Source: Paenibacillus aquistagni
Lineage (GTDB): Bacteria > Bacillota > Bacilli > Paenibacillales > Paenibacillaceae
Direction of reading: 5' to 3'
Length of the DNA stretch: 64,000 bases
NCBI RefSeq assembly: GCF_900177815.1
Contig: NZ_FXAZ01000002.1
Location: 556,814 to 620,813 of the forward strand
A program made the translations under genes and the position numbers. Shown here in pieces: positions 27,307 through 36,256 of the stretch. Positions within the stretch are counted from its first letter, which is position 1, and every line of letters starts with the position of its first letter. The notes under the pieces were generated by a model. It searched no databases and was not told where the DNA came from. It saw only the letters and a list, made by a program, of their open reading frames with translations.

Positions 27307-27357
27307 GCAAATGAGGCTGCACATGTACCCGAACAGGTATAAGTGCAGCCTCATTGT
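27307..27357. terminator. Hairpin between converging gpx and prenyltransferase-like genes
   Basis: AATGAGGCTGCAC pairs with GTGCAGCCTCATT; the stem is strong but the T tract is poor. Confidence 0.55.
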
Positions 27358-27402
27358 GTACTTATATTGGTGGATGAATCATTCTTGGGATCCGCTTCAC
27401 GC

Positions 27403-28302
27403 TCAAGCCGTCCAGTAGGCTTCGAATCGCTTCAATGAACGAATAGCATCCAAGGTTAATAGGCCTTTCCACTCCTGCTTTGCCTCTTCCCAAGCTTCCT
27501 CATGCTGTCCCCAACTCCATACGGGATGCCATGCGCCATCTGCTTGCTGATTAGACGTCAAATGCTTCAAATTCGTTTGAATGTACTCTTGAAACTGAGA
27601 AAAATAACGTGAATCCTCATCCCTAACGATCTGAAGCGGAGTCAGAACATACTGCTTCCATTGGGAAGAATCCGTGGAAACACAGCTGCTAACCATCTCA
27701 TCGACCTTCGGAAGCACTTGTGCCAGGTCTTCATCCGGCATGCGCTCGATCATTCGGAGCGCGCACAAGAGCTCATGGAATTCATTCAGCGGTGAACGCT
27801 CAAGCATGTATTGAACCGCATGCTCTGTAATCTTCTCACGAAATTCGAGCGGACCATGGGGAAATTCATAGAGGTACCCGACAATTTCAAGGTTCGGGTT
27901 CCCCCACCCGTCATACAGATCGCGATAATTCCACCAGGGAGCATGAGGGGCTTGATCAACATGATACGGAACGATCTCCCATCCTTGCTTGCCTGTATCG
28001 TACACATCAAGCAAATATCTTATCGCTTCAGCAACCATGGGATGCTCGGGATCTAGCTGCAGATCCGACATGATTTGAAGTGCTGTGGTCGTGGCGATCA
28101 CAGAAGAATCCTTGAGGCGAATATCAGGCTCAAGGCCATGCCCGAAGCCGCCGTCCTTGTTCTGATAAGCACGCAAAGCGTCAAGCACAGCCTCCACACT
28201 CCCTGCTTCAAACTCCCACTCATACCTTGCTCGCTCAAGCGGTCTTGCTCCTTGCTTCATGTACGCAGCAGCCCGCTCCAAATGTGTATGTGCCATCATC
28301 AT
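27403..28302 (-). CDS. Uncharacterised alpha/alpha-barrel (prenyltransferase/squalene-cyclase-like) protein
   Basis: 299 residues, no signal peptide. The segment ALRAYQNKDGGFGHGLEPD resembles the QW/prenyltransferase repeats of squalene-hopene cyclase-like folds; a second such repeat near the C-terminus reads LTSNQQADGAWHPVWSW. Between them are long helical stretches. No DxDD cyclase motif is visible, so activity is unlikely to be terpene cyclisation; these stand-alone proteins are usually annotated as hypothetical. The start is uncertain among three consecutive ATG codons (28302, 28299, 28296) preceded by GGAGGAGG. It is divergent from the nitroreductase gene, sharing 135 bases of upstream DNA that contain a putative redox operator. 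Confidence 0.65.
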   Translation of the reverse strand: MMMAHTHLERAAAYMKQGARPLERARYEWEFEAGSVEAVLDALRAYQNKDGGFGHGLEPDIRLKDSSVIATTTALQIMSDLQLDPEHPMVAEAIRYLLDVYDTGKQGWEIVPYHVDQAPHAPWWNYRDLYDGWGNPNLEIVGYLYEFPHGPLEFREKITEHAVQYMLERSPLNEFHELLCALRMIERMPDEDLAQVLPKVDEMVSSCVSTDSSQWKQYVLTPLQIVRDEDSRYFSQFQEYIQTNLKHLTSNQQADGAWHPVWSWGQHEEAWEEAKQEWKGLLTLDAIRSLKRFEAYWTA

Positions 28303-28370
28303 TTCCTCCTCCATATCTACTATCAATTGTTCATAAATTCATCACTTTTATTCCTTTTAGAGTGATGAAA

Positions 28371-28399
28371 TTAACTTACTATTATTCAGTAACTATGAT
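28371..28399 (+). promoter_or_regulatory. Nitroreductase promoter with embedded palindrome TTACT-N7-AGTAA
   Basis: TTAACT (28371-28376), 17 bases, TATGAT (28394-28399). The palindrome TTACT-N7-AGTAA at 28376-28392 fills the spacer, a position suited to repression. The same palindrome occurs at two other redox-related promoters in this window. Confidence 0.6.
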
Positions 28400-28437
28400 A
28401 AAATATATACAAACATGATGAAGAGGAGAATACATAC

Positions 28438-29064
28438 ATGAACACTCTTGAAACGGTAATAAAAGAACGCAGATCTGCGCTGAAATTCCTTCCGGAAGTT
28501 AAGATCAGCACAGAGGAACTAGACGAGATGTTCAATCTGGTCAAATATGCGCCGTCCTGCTTCAATCTTCAGCATACCCATTATATTGTAATTAATGAAC
28601 CTGAGCTGCTGGACAAGGCATATGAAGCGTCCTACAAGCAATACAAGGTCAAGTCTGCTTCAGCGGCTATTCTCGTTCTTGGGGATACACAAGCTCACAA
28701 GGAAGCGGGCAGATTATACGAGGGAATGATGCATCTCGGAATTCTATCGAAGCAGGAATACGATCAAATGGTTGCAGATACGATAGAGTTCTACGAGCAG
28801 CGAGGGGATTCCTTCCTACATGATGAAGCGATTCGCAATGCCAGCTTATCTGCAATGCAGTTTATGCTGATTGCTCAAGACAAAGGCTGGAACACATGCC
28901 CCATGATCGGCTTTGATAGCGATCAGATGATGGAGCTCCTTCAAGTACCAGACCGCTATGTCCCGGCTATGCTGATCGCAATAGGCAAGGAGGATCAATC
29001 CAAGCTCCGCACAAGAGGATACCGCAAGCCTGTCCGTGAGTTCGTCAGCTATAACCACATCTAA
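28438..29064 (+). CDS. Nitroreductase family flavoprotein (YodC/YfkO type)
   Basis: 208 residues. It opens with the FMN-binding pattern IKERRSALKF, has APSCFNLQHTHYIVI near residue 38, a helical middle, and ends with IGKEDQSKLRTRGYRKPVREFV, typical of the family. Such enzymes are FMN-dependent NAD(P)H oxidoreductases that reduce nitro compounds and quinones by two electrons. GAAGAGGAG lies 9 bases before the ATG. The promoter carries a TTACT-N7-AGTAA operator-like palindrome. Similar pairing of a nitroreductase with a HxlR/DUF24-type regulator site is known for yodC under YodB in B. subtilis, so induction by quinones or electrophiles is a reasonable inference. Confidence 0.9.
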   Translation: MNTLETVIKERRSALKFLPEVKISTEELDEMFNLVKYAPSCFNLQHTHYIVINEPELLDKAYEASYKQYKVKSASAAILVLGDTQAHKEAGRLYEGMMHLGILSKQEYDQMVADTIEFYEQRGDSFLHDEAIRNASLSAMQFMLIAQDKGWNTCPMIGFDSDQMMELLQVPDRYVPAMLIAIGKEDQSKLRTRGYRKPVREFVSYNHI

Positions 29065-29185
29065 GCGTAACAAGCTGTATTCAGCTGCGCTGTGAACTAT
29101 CCCATAGAACTTTCTCCTTAAAAATATGTACACATGGCTGTTTCCAACCATTGGATAAAAGGGGAGCAGCCCATTAACACGTAAA

Positions 29186-29224
29186 TAGCCCTCGATCTCC
29201 ATATCAGTGGAGGTCGAGGGCCAT
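29186..29224. terminator. Hairpin between converging nitroreductase and dioxygenase genes
   Basis: GCCCTCGATCTCCA (29188-29201) pairs with TGGAGGTCGAGGGC (29208-29221). Strong stem without a long T tract. Confidence 0.6.
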
Positions 29225-29269
29225 TGCCATTGTTGTCAAAAATATGGGTTTCTTCTTCTAGGATTGCTA

Positions 29270-30121
29270 TTATGGGCGAACATGAAGTTCAATGCGATTG
29301 CCCCATGGATCGATAATCGTCGGCACACCATTTGATTGATGAATGACTACCTGCTTGGACTCGAAGCGCTGGATAGTCTCCATAAGACTCGCTTCAGAGT
29401 CAAAAGCAAGGCTGTAAGCATACAAGCCCGTGCTGTCCGCTGGCGGCATCGCCGTTCCTGCCCATGTGTTCAGCCCGATATGATGATGGTAGCCACCTGC
29501 TGCCACAAACAAGGCTTGCTCACCATACACCGTCATAATGTCAAAGCCTAGACGTTCGACATAGAACGCCTCTGCCGAGGACAAATCGCTCACATGCAGA
29601 TGAATATGGCCCATGATCGTTCCATTTGGCATCCCGTTCCACGTCTCATCTCCTGCTGCAGTGCGCAGCAAGTCCTCAACATCCAAAGCGATGGTTGTTC
29701 CAACTTCATCGACTCGCCCTTCCCACTGCTCTCTCGGACGATCCGCATAGATCTCGATGCCATTGCCTTCAGGATCCGCCAAGTACAACGCCTCGCTGAA
29801 GCCGTGATCAGAGGCTCCTTGCATCGGAGTTCTCGATTCTGCCAAATGCATCAGCGCACGCGCCAAGTCGGCTCGGCTCGGAAGCAGAATCGCAAAGTGG
29901 TACAAGCCGACCGTACGAGCAGGCTTCACAACATAGCTCGGCTGGTGCTCCAGTATAAGCAGCACATGGTCAGGAGCAACACCCAAATAGACGCGGCTGT
30001 CTTCCTGCTTCAACACCTCAAATCCAATTGTCTTCGTATAGAACTCCACCATACGATTCAAATCCTTCACCTTAAGATGCACATGACCAATCGCCGTGTT
30101 TGCATGGATGGATGGATTCAT
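29270..30121 (-). CDS. Extradiol dioxygenase of the VOC superfamily (CatE-like)
   Basis: 283 residues built of two VOC modules. Module 1 begins AIGHVHLKVKDLNRMVEFYT, module 2 TIMGHIHLHVSDLSSAEAFY, and the protein ends DPWGNRIELHVRP. The metal ligands expected in module 2 are His of HIHLHV, His near HHHIGLNTWAG and the Glu of RIELHV. Length and layout match catechol 2,3-dioxygenase CatE of B. subtilis, which opens catechol rings; glyoxalase-like activity is the alternative. The start MNPSIH was chosen for GGGGAGG about 8 bases upstream; ATG two codons earlier is possible. Its promoter is near consensus and overlaps a palindrome shared with the nitroreductase and DsbA genes. Confidence 0.85.
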   Translation of the reverse strand: MNPSIHANTAIGHVHLKVKDLNRMVEFYTKTIGFEVLKQEDSRVYLGVAPDHVLLILEHQPSYVVKPARTVGLYHFAILLPSRADLARALMHLAESRTPMQGASDHGFSEALYLADPEGNGIEIYADRPREQWEGRVDEVGTTIALDVEDLLRTAAGDETWNGMPNGTIMGHIHLHVSDLSSAEAFYVERLGFDIMTVYGEQALFVAAGGYHHHIGLNTWAGTAMPPADSTGLYAYSLAFDSEASLMETIQRFESKQVVIHQSNGVPTIIDPWGNRIELHVRP

Positions 30122-30190
30122 TTGCATAACCTCCCCTTCGAGATTCTCATATATTTGCAATCAGCAATTAATTAACAAAAACAAATTTAG

Positions 30191-30235
30191 TTACTTTATG
30201 TAAGTAAGTATATTACAGTAATTGATTGCTGTCAA
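30191..30235 (-). promoter_or_regulatory. CatE-like gene promoter with palindromic operator
   Basis: On the minus strand TTGACA (30235-30230), exactly 17 bases, then TATACT (30212-30207). Directly downstream, TTACTTACATAAAGTAA (30207-30191) is a TTACT-N7-AGTAA palindrome lying over the expected start point, as expected for a repressor site. Confidence 0.75.
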
Positions 30236-30345
30236 ACTTTTCTTTCACACTCTTCCACACTCCATTAATTTGGGAACAACAAGCTCTTGCTTTATAATAG
30301 GAAATGCTGCAATTGATATTCTCTGCAAAAGAAGGACTGTCCATT

Positions 30346-32163
30346 ATGAAATCATCCAAACCACGGCCGAAGCGGCTTCGGTTCGCGTTCACCCGGGAAA
30401 TGCTTCAGGTATGGAAGCATGCCCTGCAACCTTTTCTGCTGTTTGAACTGGTGTACAAATTATTAACGATCGTTGTATTCGTACCTGTGCTATCGATTCT
30501 GTTCAACAAAATTTTGGATTGGGGCAATCTGAATGCCCTCGCCAACTTTGATCTGCTGCGCTTTGTGTTCAGTAGATACGGACTAATCAGCATCGTCGTC
30601 ATGGCGCCTATTGCCTTTTTGCTCATCTACACCGAATTCGCGGTGCTTATTTATATTGCTTATTATGGAACACTGGGTAAAACCGCCCGAGTACGCGCTG
30701 TGCTTCAGCAGGTACTGATCCGACTGCCCCGTGTATGGCGGTTCGGTACATTTGGCACGATCCTATACTTGCTGCTGTTGTTTCCTTTGCTTGATGTCGG
30801 CTTCGGGGCTTCGCTGCTGCCAGGCATCCAGATTCCTAACTTTATTACTGGCGAGCTGTTGAAGACTACGTCTGGAGCTGTCCTGCTGACAGCGGTCGGG
30901 ATCATCATCTTAATCCTGAACCTAATCAGCATCTATGCGCTGCCCATTCTTGTGCTAGAACGGTCCAATCGCTTCTGGCCGGCGATGAAGAAAAGCGCAC
31001 GGTTATTCTGGCGCAGCAAATGGAGCCTTATCAAGGTAATGATTGAATGGGGGCTCCTGATTGTCATTGCAGGCTTCTTGATCGTAGCCGTTATTGTCGG
31101 CGGTGTTCTCCTTATCGCTTATGAAAGCCTGAATGAAGGCTGGACCGGCTTCTTGTTGAGCACACTCGTCAGTATTGGCCTTTACGGCATATCCTTGCTG
31201 TTCACGCCGTTATTTATTTCCTTTGTCACCTGCTTGTATCGACGTTACAGCAATCCGCAGGACATTGATCCAAGCCTAAGAAAACTGGATCGGCAAGCCT
31301 CGCTGCGGGGACCAAGAAGCCGCCTCTTTATTCAGCGCAACAAAAGCAAGCTGGTCTCTTTTCTGCTCGTTGTTGTCGTAGCTGTCGCTTGGGGAATTAC
31401 GACGGTATGGAATACGCTTGGCGAACTGCCTGATGAGTTCGTTATCATGGCGCATCGGGGAGATATCCGCTCAGGGGTGGAAAATACGATGGATGCCTTC
31501 GAAGGCGCAATACGAGCCGAGGCTGATCTTATCGAGCTTGATCTGCTTCAGACGAAGGATGGAAAGCTAGCTGTCATCCACGACACGAATTTGAAGCGGC
31601 TTGCAGGGCGGAATGTGAATGTATACGATCTGACATTGGAGGAGCTTACGAAGATCCCGCTTCGGGAAAATGGATTCGAGGGTTATGTCTCTTCGTTCGA
31701 GGGTGTTCTTCAGGCCATGCAGGGACGCATTCGCTTAAATGTAGAATTGAAGACTCATGGCTTCGAGGACGAACATTACGTAGAGACATTTGTGGATACC
31801 GTAAGGAAGCTCCATGCGGAACAGGATATCATTGTACAAAGCCTTGATTACGACATCGTGCAGAGAGTAAAAGAGCTCGCTCCTGAGCTTGAAGTGGGCT
31901 ATGTCATTTTTGCCACGTTGGCGCCCAAGCTGCAATCGTTTCAAGCCGATTTCTTTGTCATTGAGGAGACCTTTGTCAACGCAGGGCGCATCGCCTCGGC
32001 CAAGCTTGCCGGAAGACCCTTGTATGTATGGACCGTCAATTCCACCGATGCTGTGCAGCATTTCTACACATTAGGTGTGGACGGGATCATTACCGACATT
32101 GCTTCAGATGCGAGACAGGTCATCAATGAATTGATGGACCCGATTATCAAAACAGATTTCTAA
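30346..32163 (+). CDS. Glycerophosphodiester phosphodiesterase with N-terminal membrane domain
   Basis: 605 residues. The first about 330 residues hold six to seven hydrophobic helices (membrane GDPD anchor domain), then one more helix (LVSFLLVVVVAVAWGITTVW) leads to the GDPD barrel. The catalytic block includes MAHRGDIRSGVENTMDAFEG with the His-Arg pair, EADLIELDLLQTKDGKLAVI with metal-binding Glu/Asp, and HDTNLKRL with the second His; RIRLNVELKTHG and YVWTVNS complete the family motifs. It hydrolyses glycerophosphodiesters (from phospholipid or teichoic acid turnover) to glycerol 3-phosphate, probably outside the membrane. AGAAGGAC lies 8 bases before the chosen ATG; the open frame extends 14 codons further upstream without a better site. 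Confidence 0.9.
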   Translation: MKSSKPRPKRLRFAFTREMLQVWKHALQPFLLFELVYKLLTIVVFVPVLSILFNKILDWGNLNALANFDLLRFVFSRYGLISIVVMAPIAFLLIYTEFAVLIYIAYYGTLGKTARVRAVLQQVLIRLPRVWRFGTFGTILYLLLLFPLLDVGFGASLLPGIQIPNFITGELLKTTSGAVLLTAVGIIILILNLISIYALPILVLERSNRFWPAMKKSARLFWRSKWSLIKVMIEWGLLIVIAGFLIVAVIVGGVLLIAYESLNEGWTGFLLSTLVSIGLYGISLLFTPLFISFVTCLYRRYSNPQDIDPSLRKLDRQASLRGPRSRLFIQRNKSKLVSFLLVVVVAVAWGITTVWNTLGELPDEFVIMAHRGDIRSGVENTMDAFEGAIRAEADLIELDLLQTKDGKLAVIHDTNLKRLAGRNVNVYDLTLEELTKIPLRENGFEGYVSSFEGVLQAMQGRIRLNVELKTHGFEDEHYVETFVDTVRKLHAEQDIIVQSLDYDIVQRVKELAPELEVGYVIFATLAPKLQSFQADFFVIEETFVNAGRIASAKLAGRPLYVWTVNSTDAVQHFYTLGVDGIITDIASDARQVINELMDPIIKTDF

Positions 32164-32181
32164 CGATACGACTGATACGAC

Positions 32182-32248
32182 ACAAAAAAGCCTGCAGATG
32201 ACCCCATGTGCTTTCTGTTCGCAACAAGGTCTTGATCCTGCAGGCTTC
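32182..32248. terminator. Terminator between GDPD and AIM24 genes
   Basis: GCCTGCAG (32190-32197) pairs with CTGCAGGC (32238-32245); on the minus strand TTTTTTG follows the stem. It mainly serves the AIM24 transcript. Confidence 0.7.
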
Positions 32249-32279
32249 ATTGTATCTTGTCCTTCCGCCTTCTATGCTG

Positions 32280-32981
32280 TTACTTGATAATGACATTGCC
32301 AAACGGAATGACCTCGCGCAGTACTCGCTTCACAATGCCATCGCCCTCCAGATCCTTCGCGAATTGGGCATCGCTCTTGCCTGTCTGCAGGAGCACATAA
32401 CCCCTGCCCGTGATCTCCCAGTGATAATTCATGTATTGGCTCGCAAGCGTATTTCCATATACGCGCGGCTTCAGTACGGCGTTCTCAGGATAAGCCACCA
32501 GGCAGCCTACATCCACATAGGTCGGCTTGTCGGGATGGAGCTCCATAATATGAAGCGGTCCATTGGATACGATGCCAAGCACGCCGTCAGGCGAGCTGAA
32601 TTTCATTTTGACTAATTCCCGGGTAATAACGGCATTCTTCAGGGTCTGGATTCGGCGCTCCACCTTCATTCCTTCTGTATAGAACAAGATATGCTTCCAC
32701 TCGAACAGCAGGTCCGTCCCTTCTGTGATCGGCAGCATCTGAATGCAGAACCCTGCCGGCAGCCCAAGCAAGAATGAAGCAGGCCCTGCAATTCTTGATT
32801 GGATAAACTTCCGCTTGCGATACATCCCCGCAATGTCCATAAAGTGATCCTCGCGCTGCTCGGATTGCCCTTGGAAGCTGACAATTTGCTGAGGATGCAG
32901 CACGTATACCGCCTCCTGCTCTTCCAACTGAACGGTGACGGCCTGTGACATCACAGTCTGCTGATCACTTACAATATGCAA
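32280..32981 (-). CDS. AIM24 family protein
   Basis: 233 residues starting at TTG with GGGGGTGAG upstream. The C-terminal half has the family pattern DGVLGIVSNGPLHIMELHPD, VDVGCLVAYPENAV and a Gly-rich beta-sheet ending, as in bacterial AIM24/DUF124 proteins (TRAP-like beta-barrel fold). These are widespread but functionally unclear; the yeast relative helps shape mitochondrial inner membrane structure. It follows a coiled-coil membrane protein by 44 bases and is probably in the same operon, so a membrane-linked role is possible but unproven. Confidence 0.8.
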   Translation of the reverse strand: MHIVSDQQTVMSQAVTVQLEEQEAVYVLHPQQIVSFQGQSEQREDHFMDIAGMYRKRKFIQSRIAGPASFLLGLPAGFCIQMLPITEGTDLLFEWKHILFYTEGMKVERRIQTLKNAVITRELVKMKFSSPDGVLGIVSNGPLHIMELHPDKPTYVDVGCLVAYPENAVLKPRVYGNTLASQYMNYHWEITGRGYVLLQTGKSDAQFAKDLEGDGIVKRVLREVIPFGNVIIK

Positions 32982-33025
32982 AGCCTCTCACCCCCATAAT
33001 CCTATTCATTGAAGCATCTCTTTGT

Positions 33026-33496
33026 CTATAGGCGCTTCCGCTGCCACACCAGTACTCTCATTACACGAGTTAAAATAAAGTACAGCACTAATAAGCCGAT
33101 TGCGACCATGACCACTGTAACAATGCGCTTCGTCTGCTGCCGCTGCAGCTGATCCCTCTCTTCAAGCAGCATCAGCCTGTCCGCCATCTCCTTGTTATAC
33201 TTCTGCAGCTCCGAATTCTGCTCAAGCAGCTGGTCATTCTGAGCCCTGAGCATATCCGTCTCCGTGCGGAATTTGTCCGTCATCTCGTTATATTTATCTT
33301 GTGTTTCCTGCAGCGAACGCTCCATTTGCTCATATTTGCCCTTTAGCTTATCGAATTCCGAAGGAATCTCCGACACACCCGTCACCCAATCCCAAAAGCC
33401 TGCCTGAACATGTGAAGGAGCACCAAGGCCCAAGACGAACATAAGCGGTATCAGCAGCAGCAGCTGAAGCGGTCTCATTCGTTGATTAGGCTTCAT
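33026..33496 (-). CDS. Coiled-coil protein with signal peptide and C-terminal membrane anchor
   Basis: 156 residues. N-terminal signal sequence (LQLLLLIPLMFVLGLGAPSH, cleavage likely after VQA), then a heptad-rich coiled coil of about 85 residues (KLKGKYEQMERSLQETQDKY, LRAQNDQLLEQNSELQKYNK), and a single C-terminal membrane helix (IVTVVMVAIGLLVLYFILT) with a basic tail (RKRL). It would be displayed outside the membrane with the tail inside. GAGGAGG precedes the ATG. I do not recognise a named family. It heads a likely operon with the AIM24 gene. Confidence 0.7.
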   Translation of the reverse strand: MKPNQRMRPLQLLLLIPLMFVLGLGAPSHVQAGFWDWVTGVSEIPSEFDKLKGKYEQMERSLQETQDKYNEMTDKFRTETDMLRAQNDQLLEQNSELQKYNKEMADRLMLLEERDQLQRQQTKRIVTVVMVAIGLLVLYFILTRVMRVLVWQRKRL

Positions 33497-33827
33497 CCAT
33501 CATCCTCCTCGGTCCCAACTTGTCTTCTATCTATCAAATCATCCGTGTATCGATTTTGTTGTAAAAGTTCTCATTTTGTCCTATCGTAACATGTTTTCCT
33601 TCTACAATACGATAATTGTCGATTATTGGTTGCATTTCTGCAAAATAATTAGCGCTGTCCGCAGCTGAACCATATCATATCCCTCACATGCGGAAGCCTC
33701 TATTGAAGCGATTCAGAGAGGAACCACTGGGTTTAGAGGTAGACGGCACGGCATCATGACTATTTTTGTCGCTAAATAGAAGGCTGGTTTCGTCTTTGGC
33801 AGAGCTGGCTTATTCACTTTATACGGA

Positions 33828-33890
33828 CAAAAAAAGACCAAAGGGACACACCAAGCTTCATGCTTGGATGCTCTACCTTTGGTCTTTATG
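33828..33890 (-). terminator. Terminator of hemAT
   Basis: AAAGACCAAAGG pairs with CCTTTGGTCTTT across a loop containing a second small hairpin (AAGCTTCATGCTT); TTTTTTTG follows on the minus strand. The remaining 33497-33827 interval is AT-rich and holds no gene I can support. Confidence 0.8.
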
Positions 33891-33967
33891 TTTATATTTA
33901 TATGATCATGCATTCACTAATTGGAGCAGCCTTCTTCATGACTGGCTAGTCAATAGCCGTCACCAAG

Positions 33968-35266
33968 CTATTGCTTCCACTGCTCAAGCATGCCTTTAAG
34001 CGAATCGGCTTGAAGCCCCACATCATTAGAAGCAAGTCGAATATCCTCCAGCCATTGGGTAAGCTCCTCTACGTCCTGCATGAGCTCCTCACCCTGAAGC
34101 TGATTCTGTTCAATACGATGCTGAATGTGGCCAAAGAAATGATTCGCTTTTCCAGTCTCGCCCGTGCTGTCTACAATCTGTCCATTCACCTCGTGAATAA
34201 TGGCGTGAATGCTGTCGATCTTTTCATTCGTCTTCTCGATAAGATTGTGAATAACCCCTGAGGAATTATTCGTTTGCTCCGCCATTCGCCGTACTTCCTT
34301 CGCAACGACAGCGAAGCCTTTGCCCATCTCCCCCGCATGAGCCGCCTCAATCGTTGCATTCAAGGCCAAGAGCTGCGTCTGCTCAGAGATTCCTTTTACA
34401 ATCGTCATAATCTCTTGAATCTCTTGGGATATCGCGATCAGCTCTCCCATGCGCTTCATCGCCTCATTCATAGAAGACGCGATATGATCCATCTGGTCCT
34501 GCTGAGCATGCAGCATATGACTGCCATCTTGCGAGAGGTGAGCCACCTCCGTAAAGGATTCTCGGCTGCTGCGAACCTTGTTGAACATCTGATCGGATCG
34601 ATTCAATAGTTCATTCAGAGCCCTCATCGTCTCCGAGGTGCTTATCGTGAGCTGCTTGCTTGCTTCGGATATCACATGCTGCACGCTTTGCTTCTGTTGA
34701 TCTGCATCTGCGCGAATGCGGTCATTCTCTGCCTCATAGGCTTCGAGTACAAGCTGCTGCTCCAGATTCAATACCCGCTTCAAGGCATCCATGATCTGAT
34801 GCACCTCTGATTCTGGCAGCTCCAAGCTGTGAACGAGCTTCGTAATAGACTGGCTTAGCAGCTCGAACGAAGCAATGTACCACTTCGTCGGCAAATCAAT
34901 GCGGACATGGATATGCGCAACAATTCTACGTCGTTTAATATATTCTTCATCAAGTCGGCCTTCAAACATCTGGAGCAGATGGGGCCTTAACGTTTGCTTC
35001 AATCTCTCTGTATGACTGTGATGGGCAATAATCGCCTTCAAATCCGCCTGCTTTTCTACCATCTCATAAAAAAAGTCGATCGTCTTATTTATGCTCTCTT
35101 CCGCATAAGGCTTCAATCTTGCTAACACAGCAAGATCAAGTGGTGTCATTCCGATCATATCTAGCTGTTCTTGAATCGCATTCGAGACTTGAATATATCC
35201 TTCAGCGACTGTTACGCCGCTAAGCAAAGATACTTTTTTCTTGCGAATTCCTGCTAACACTGTCAT
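33968..35266 (-). CDS. hemAT: Heme-based aerotactic transducer (globin-coupled chemoreceptor)
   Basis: 432 residues, the same length as HemAT of B. subtilis. The N-terminal globin-coupled sensor domain (about 1-175) contains the proximal heme His in [17 protein letters not shown]. No membrane segment follows. The C-terminal half is a soluble MCP signalling domain with the conserved tip [20 protein letters not shown]. It binds oxygen at the heme and signals to CheA for aerotaxis. The start is either this ATG, one base after GGGGGG, or the GTG two codons on, which has better spacing. AT-rich upstream DNA (35267-35483) shows no further gene. With two membrane chemoreceptors in the window, it points to a motile cell. 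Confidence 0.93.
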   Translation of the reverse strand: MTVLAGIRKKKVSLLSGVTVAEGYIQVSNAIQEQLDMIGMTPLDLAVLARLKPYAEESINKTIDFFYEMVEKQADLKAIIAHHSHTERLKQTLRPHLLQMFEGRLDEEYIKRRRIVAHIHVRIDLPTKWYIASFELLSQSITKLVHSLELPESEVHQIMDALKRVLNLEQQLVLEAYEAENDRIRADADQQKQSVQHVISEASKQLTISTSETMRALNELLNRSDQMFNKVRSSRESFTEVAHLSQDGSHMLHAQQDQMDHIASSMNEAMKRMGELIAISQEIQEIMTIVKGISEQTQLLALNATIEAAHAGEMGKGFAVVAKEVRRMAEQTNNSSGVIHNLIEKTNEKIDSIHAIIHEVNGQIVDSTGETGKANHFFGHIQHRIEQNQLQGEELMQDVEELTQWLEDIRLASNDVGLQADSLKGMLEQWKQ

Positions 35267-35483
35267 TCCCCCCGGATGCGCTCTTCTATCACAGATGAGC
35301 GTGTACAACGTCTACTCGTTCCACTTCTATTATTGATCTATCGCGATCATAACACGGTTGAGCAAATATGGGTATATCTCCCATGTAAGATATTTCATTA
35401 TATCGTCTAAATTCTTCTCTTTTTGTAGATAATTGTTCAATTTTTCGTACAATATGCTTATTTTTCTTCGATTTATTTATTTT

Positions 35484-36104
35484 TTACTCTTTTACTCGAA
35501 GCAAATAGCCATTTGGGTTAAATGTAAGATGAAACTTGTGCTTGGTTGGATCAATCTCAAACTTGTCATTCTCTCCTAAAAACTGATAAACAGCCTCCAT
35601 CGGGCCTGGCAGCAGCTGCGGAGCCACCGGATGTCCAATAATCGTGTCTTCCACAATCAGATAGCTTCCTACCGAGACAAGCTGATGATAGAGCTTCATC
35701 TCCTGATAGACATGCTTCTTAGAATGATCCGAATCCAAGATGACAAGCACCTTCTCCTCTGGTGCAATGCTGCTTCTAACCCTAATAAAGGTCTCTTCCG
35801 AAGCTGAATTCCCAATAAGATAGGTGATTCGATCATGCTGAGGAGGCTTCCGATCCTGAATGTCCACACTTATGATTCTGCCATGCTTCAGCAAGTCACA
35901 GATGCTAGCCAGAAACAGCGTGCTTCCACCTTCATTCGTCCCGCACTCCACAATCACATCCGGCTTCAACTGGAATAGGATCTCCTGATACAAGATCATA
36001 TCTAGCGGGCACTTCAACACGCGATGACCAAGCCAGTAGGTATCGCCCCACACCCCACTGTTATAATAGTGAAGATAGAAAGGCGTTATAAAGTCGTTAT
36101 GCAT
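35484..36104 (-). CDS. CmcI-like methyltransferase/hydroxylase family protein
   Basis: 206 residues. The pattern YYNSGVWGDTYWLG, CPLDMILYQEILFQLKPDVI, VECGTNEGGSTLFLASICDL and ISVDIQDR matches the cephalosporin hydroxylase CmcI family, a Rossmann-fold S-adenosylmethionine-binding group. VLVILDSDHSKKHV and LIVEDTIIGHP carry acidic residues that in CmcI help bind metal and cofactor. Despite the family name, most members are thought to be SAM-dependent methyltransferases in sugar or secondary metabolism. No antibiotic or polysaccharide cluster is adjacent. GAAGGGAGAG 8 bases before this ATG decided the start over an in-frame ATG 16 codons upstream. Confidence 0.85.
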   Translation of the reverse strand: MHNDFITPFYLHYYNSGVWGDTYWLGHRVLKCPLDMILYQEILFQLKPDVIVECGTNEGGSTLFLASICDLLKHGRIISVDIQDRKPPQHDRITYLIGNSASEETFIRVRSSIAPEEKVLVILDSDHSKKHVYQEMKLYHQLVSVGSYLIVEDTIIGHPVAPQLLPGPMEAVYQFLGENDKFEIDPTKHKFHLTFNPNGYLLRVKE

Positions 36105-36256
36105 AAAGGCAGCTCTCCCTTCTATGATAGGAACCACTCTGTACAGCAGCAAATTGATAGGGTCCCGTTCTTCATAGTAAATGCAAGAAGAGCTTTGCTT
36201 GCTTGGGAAAAATTCTGGATCAAGCGTTCATCATGCGAATGACAATACCTCTATTC

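Noticed and set aside
35484..36104. Beta-lactam biosynthesis, from the CmcI-like protein
   Set aside because: No synthetase, isopenicillin or expandase gene is near; the family is broader than its name.
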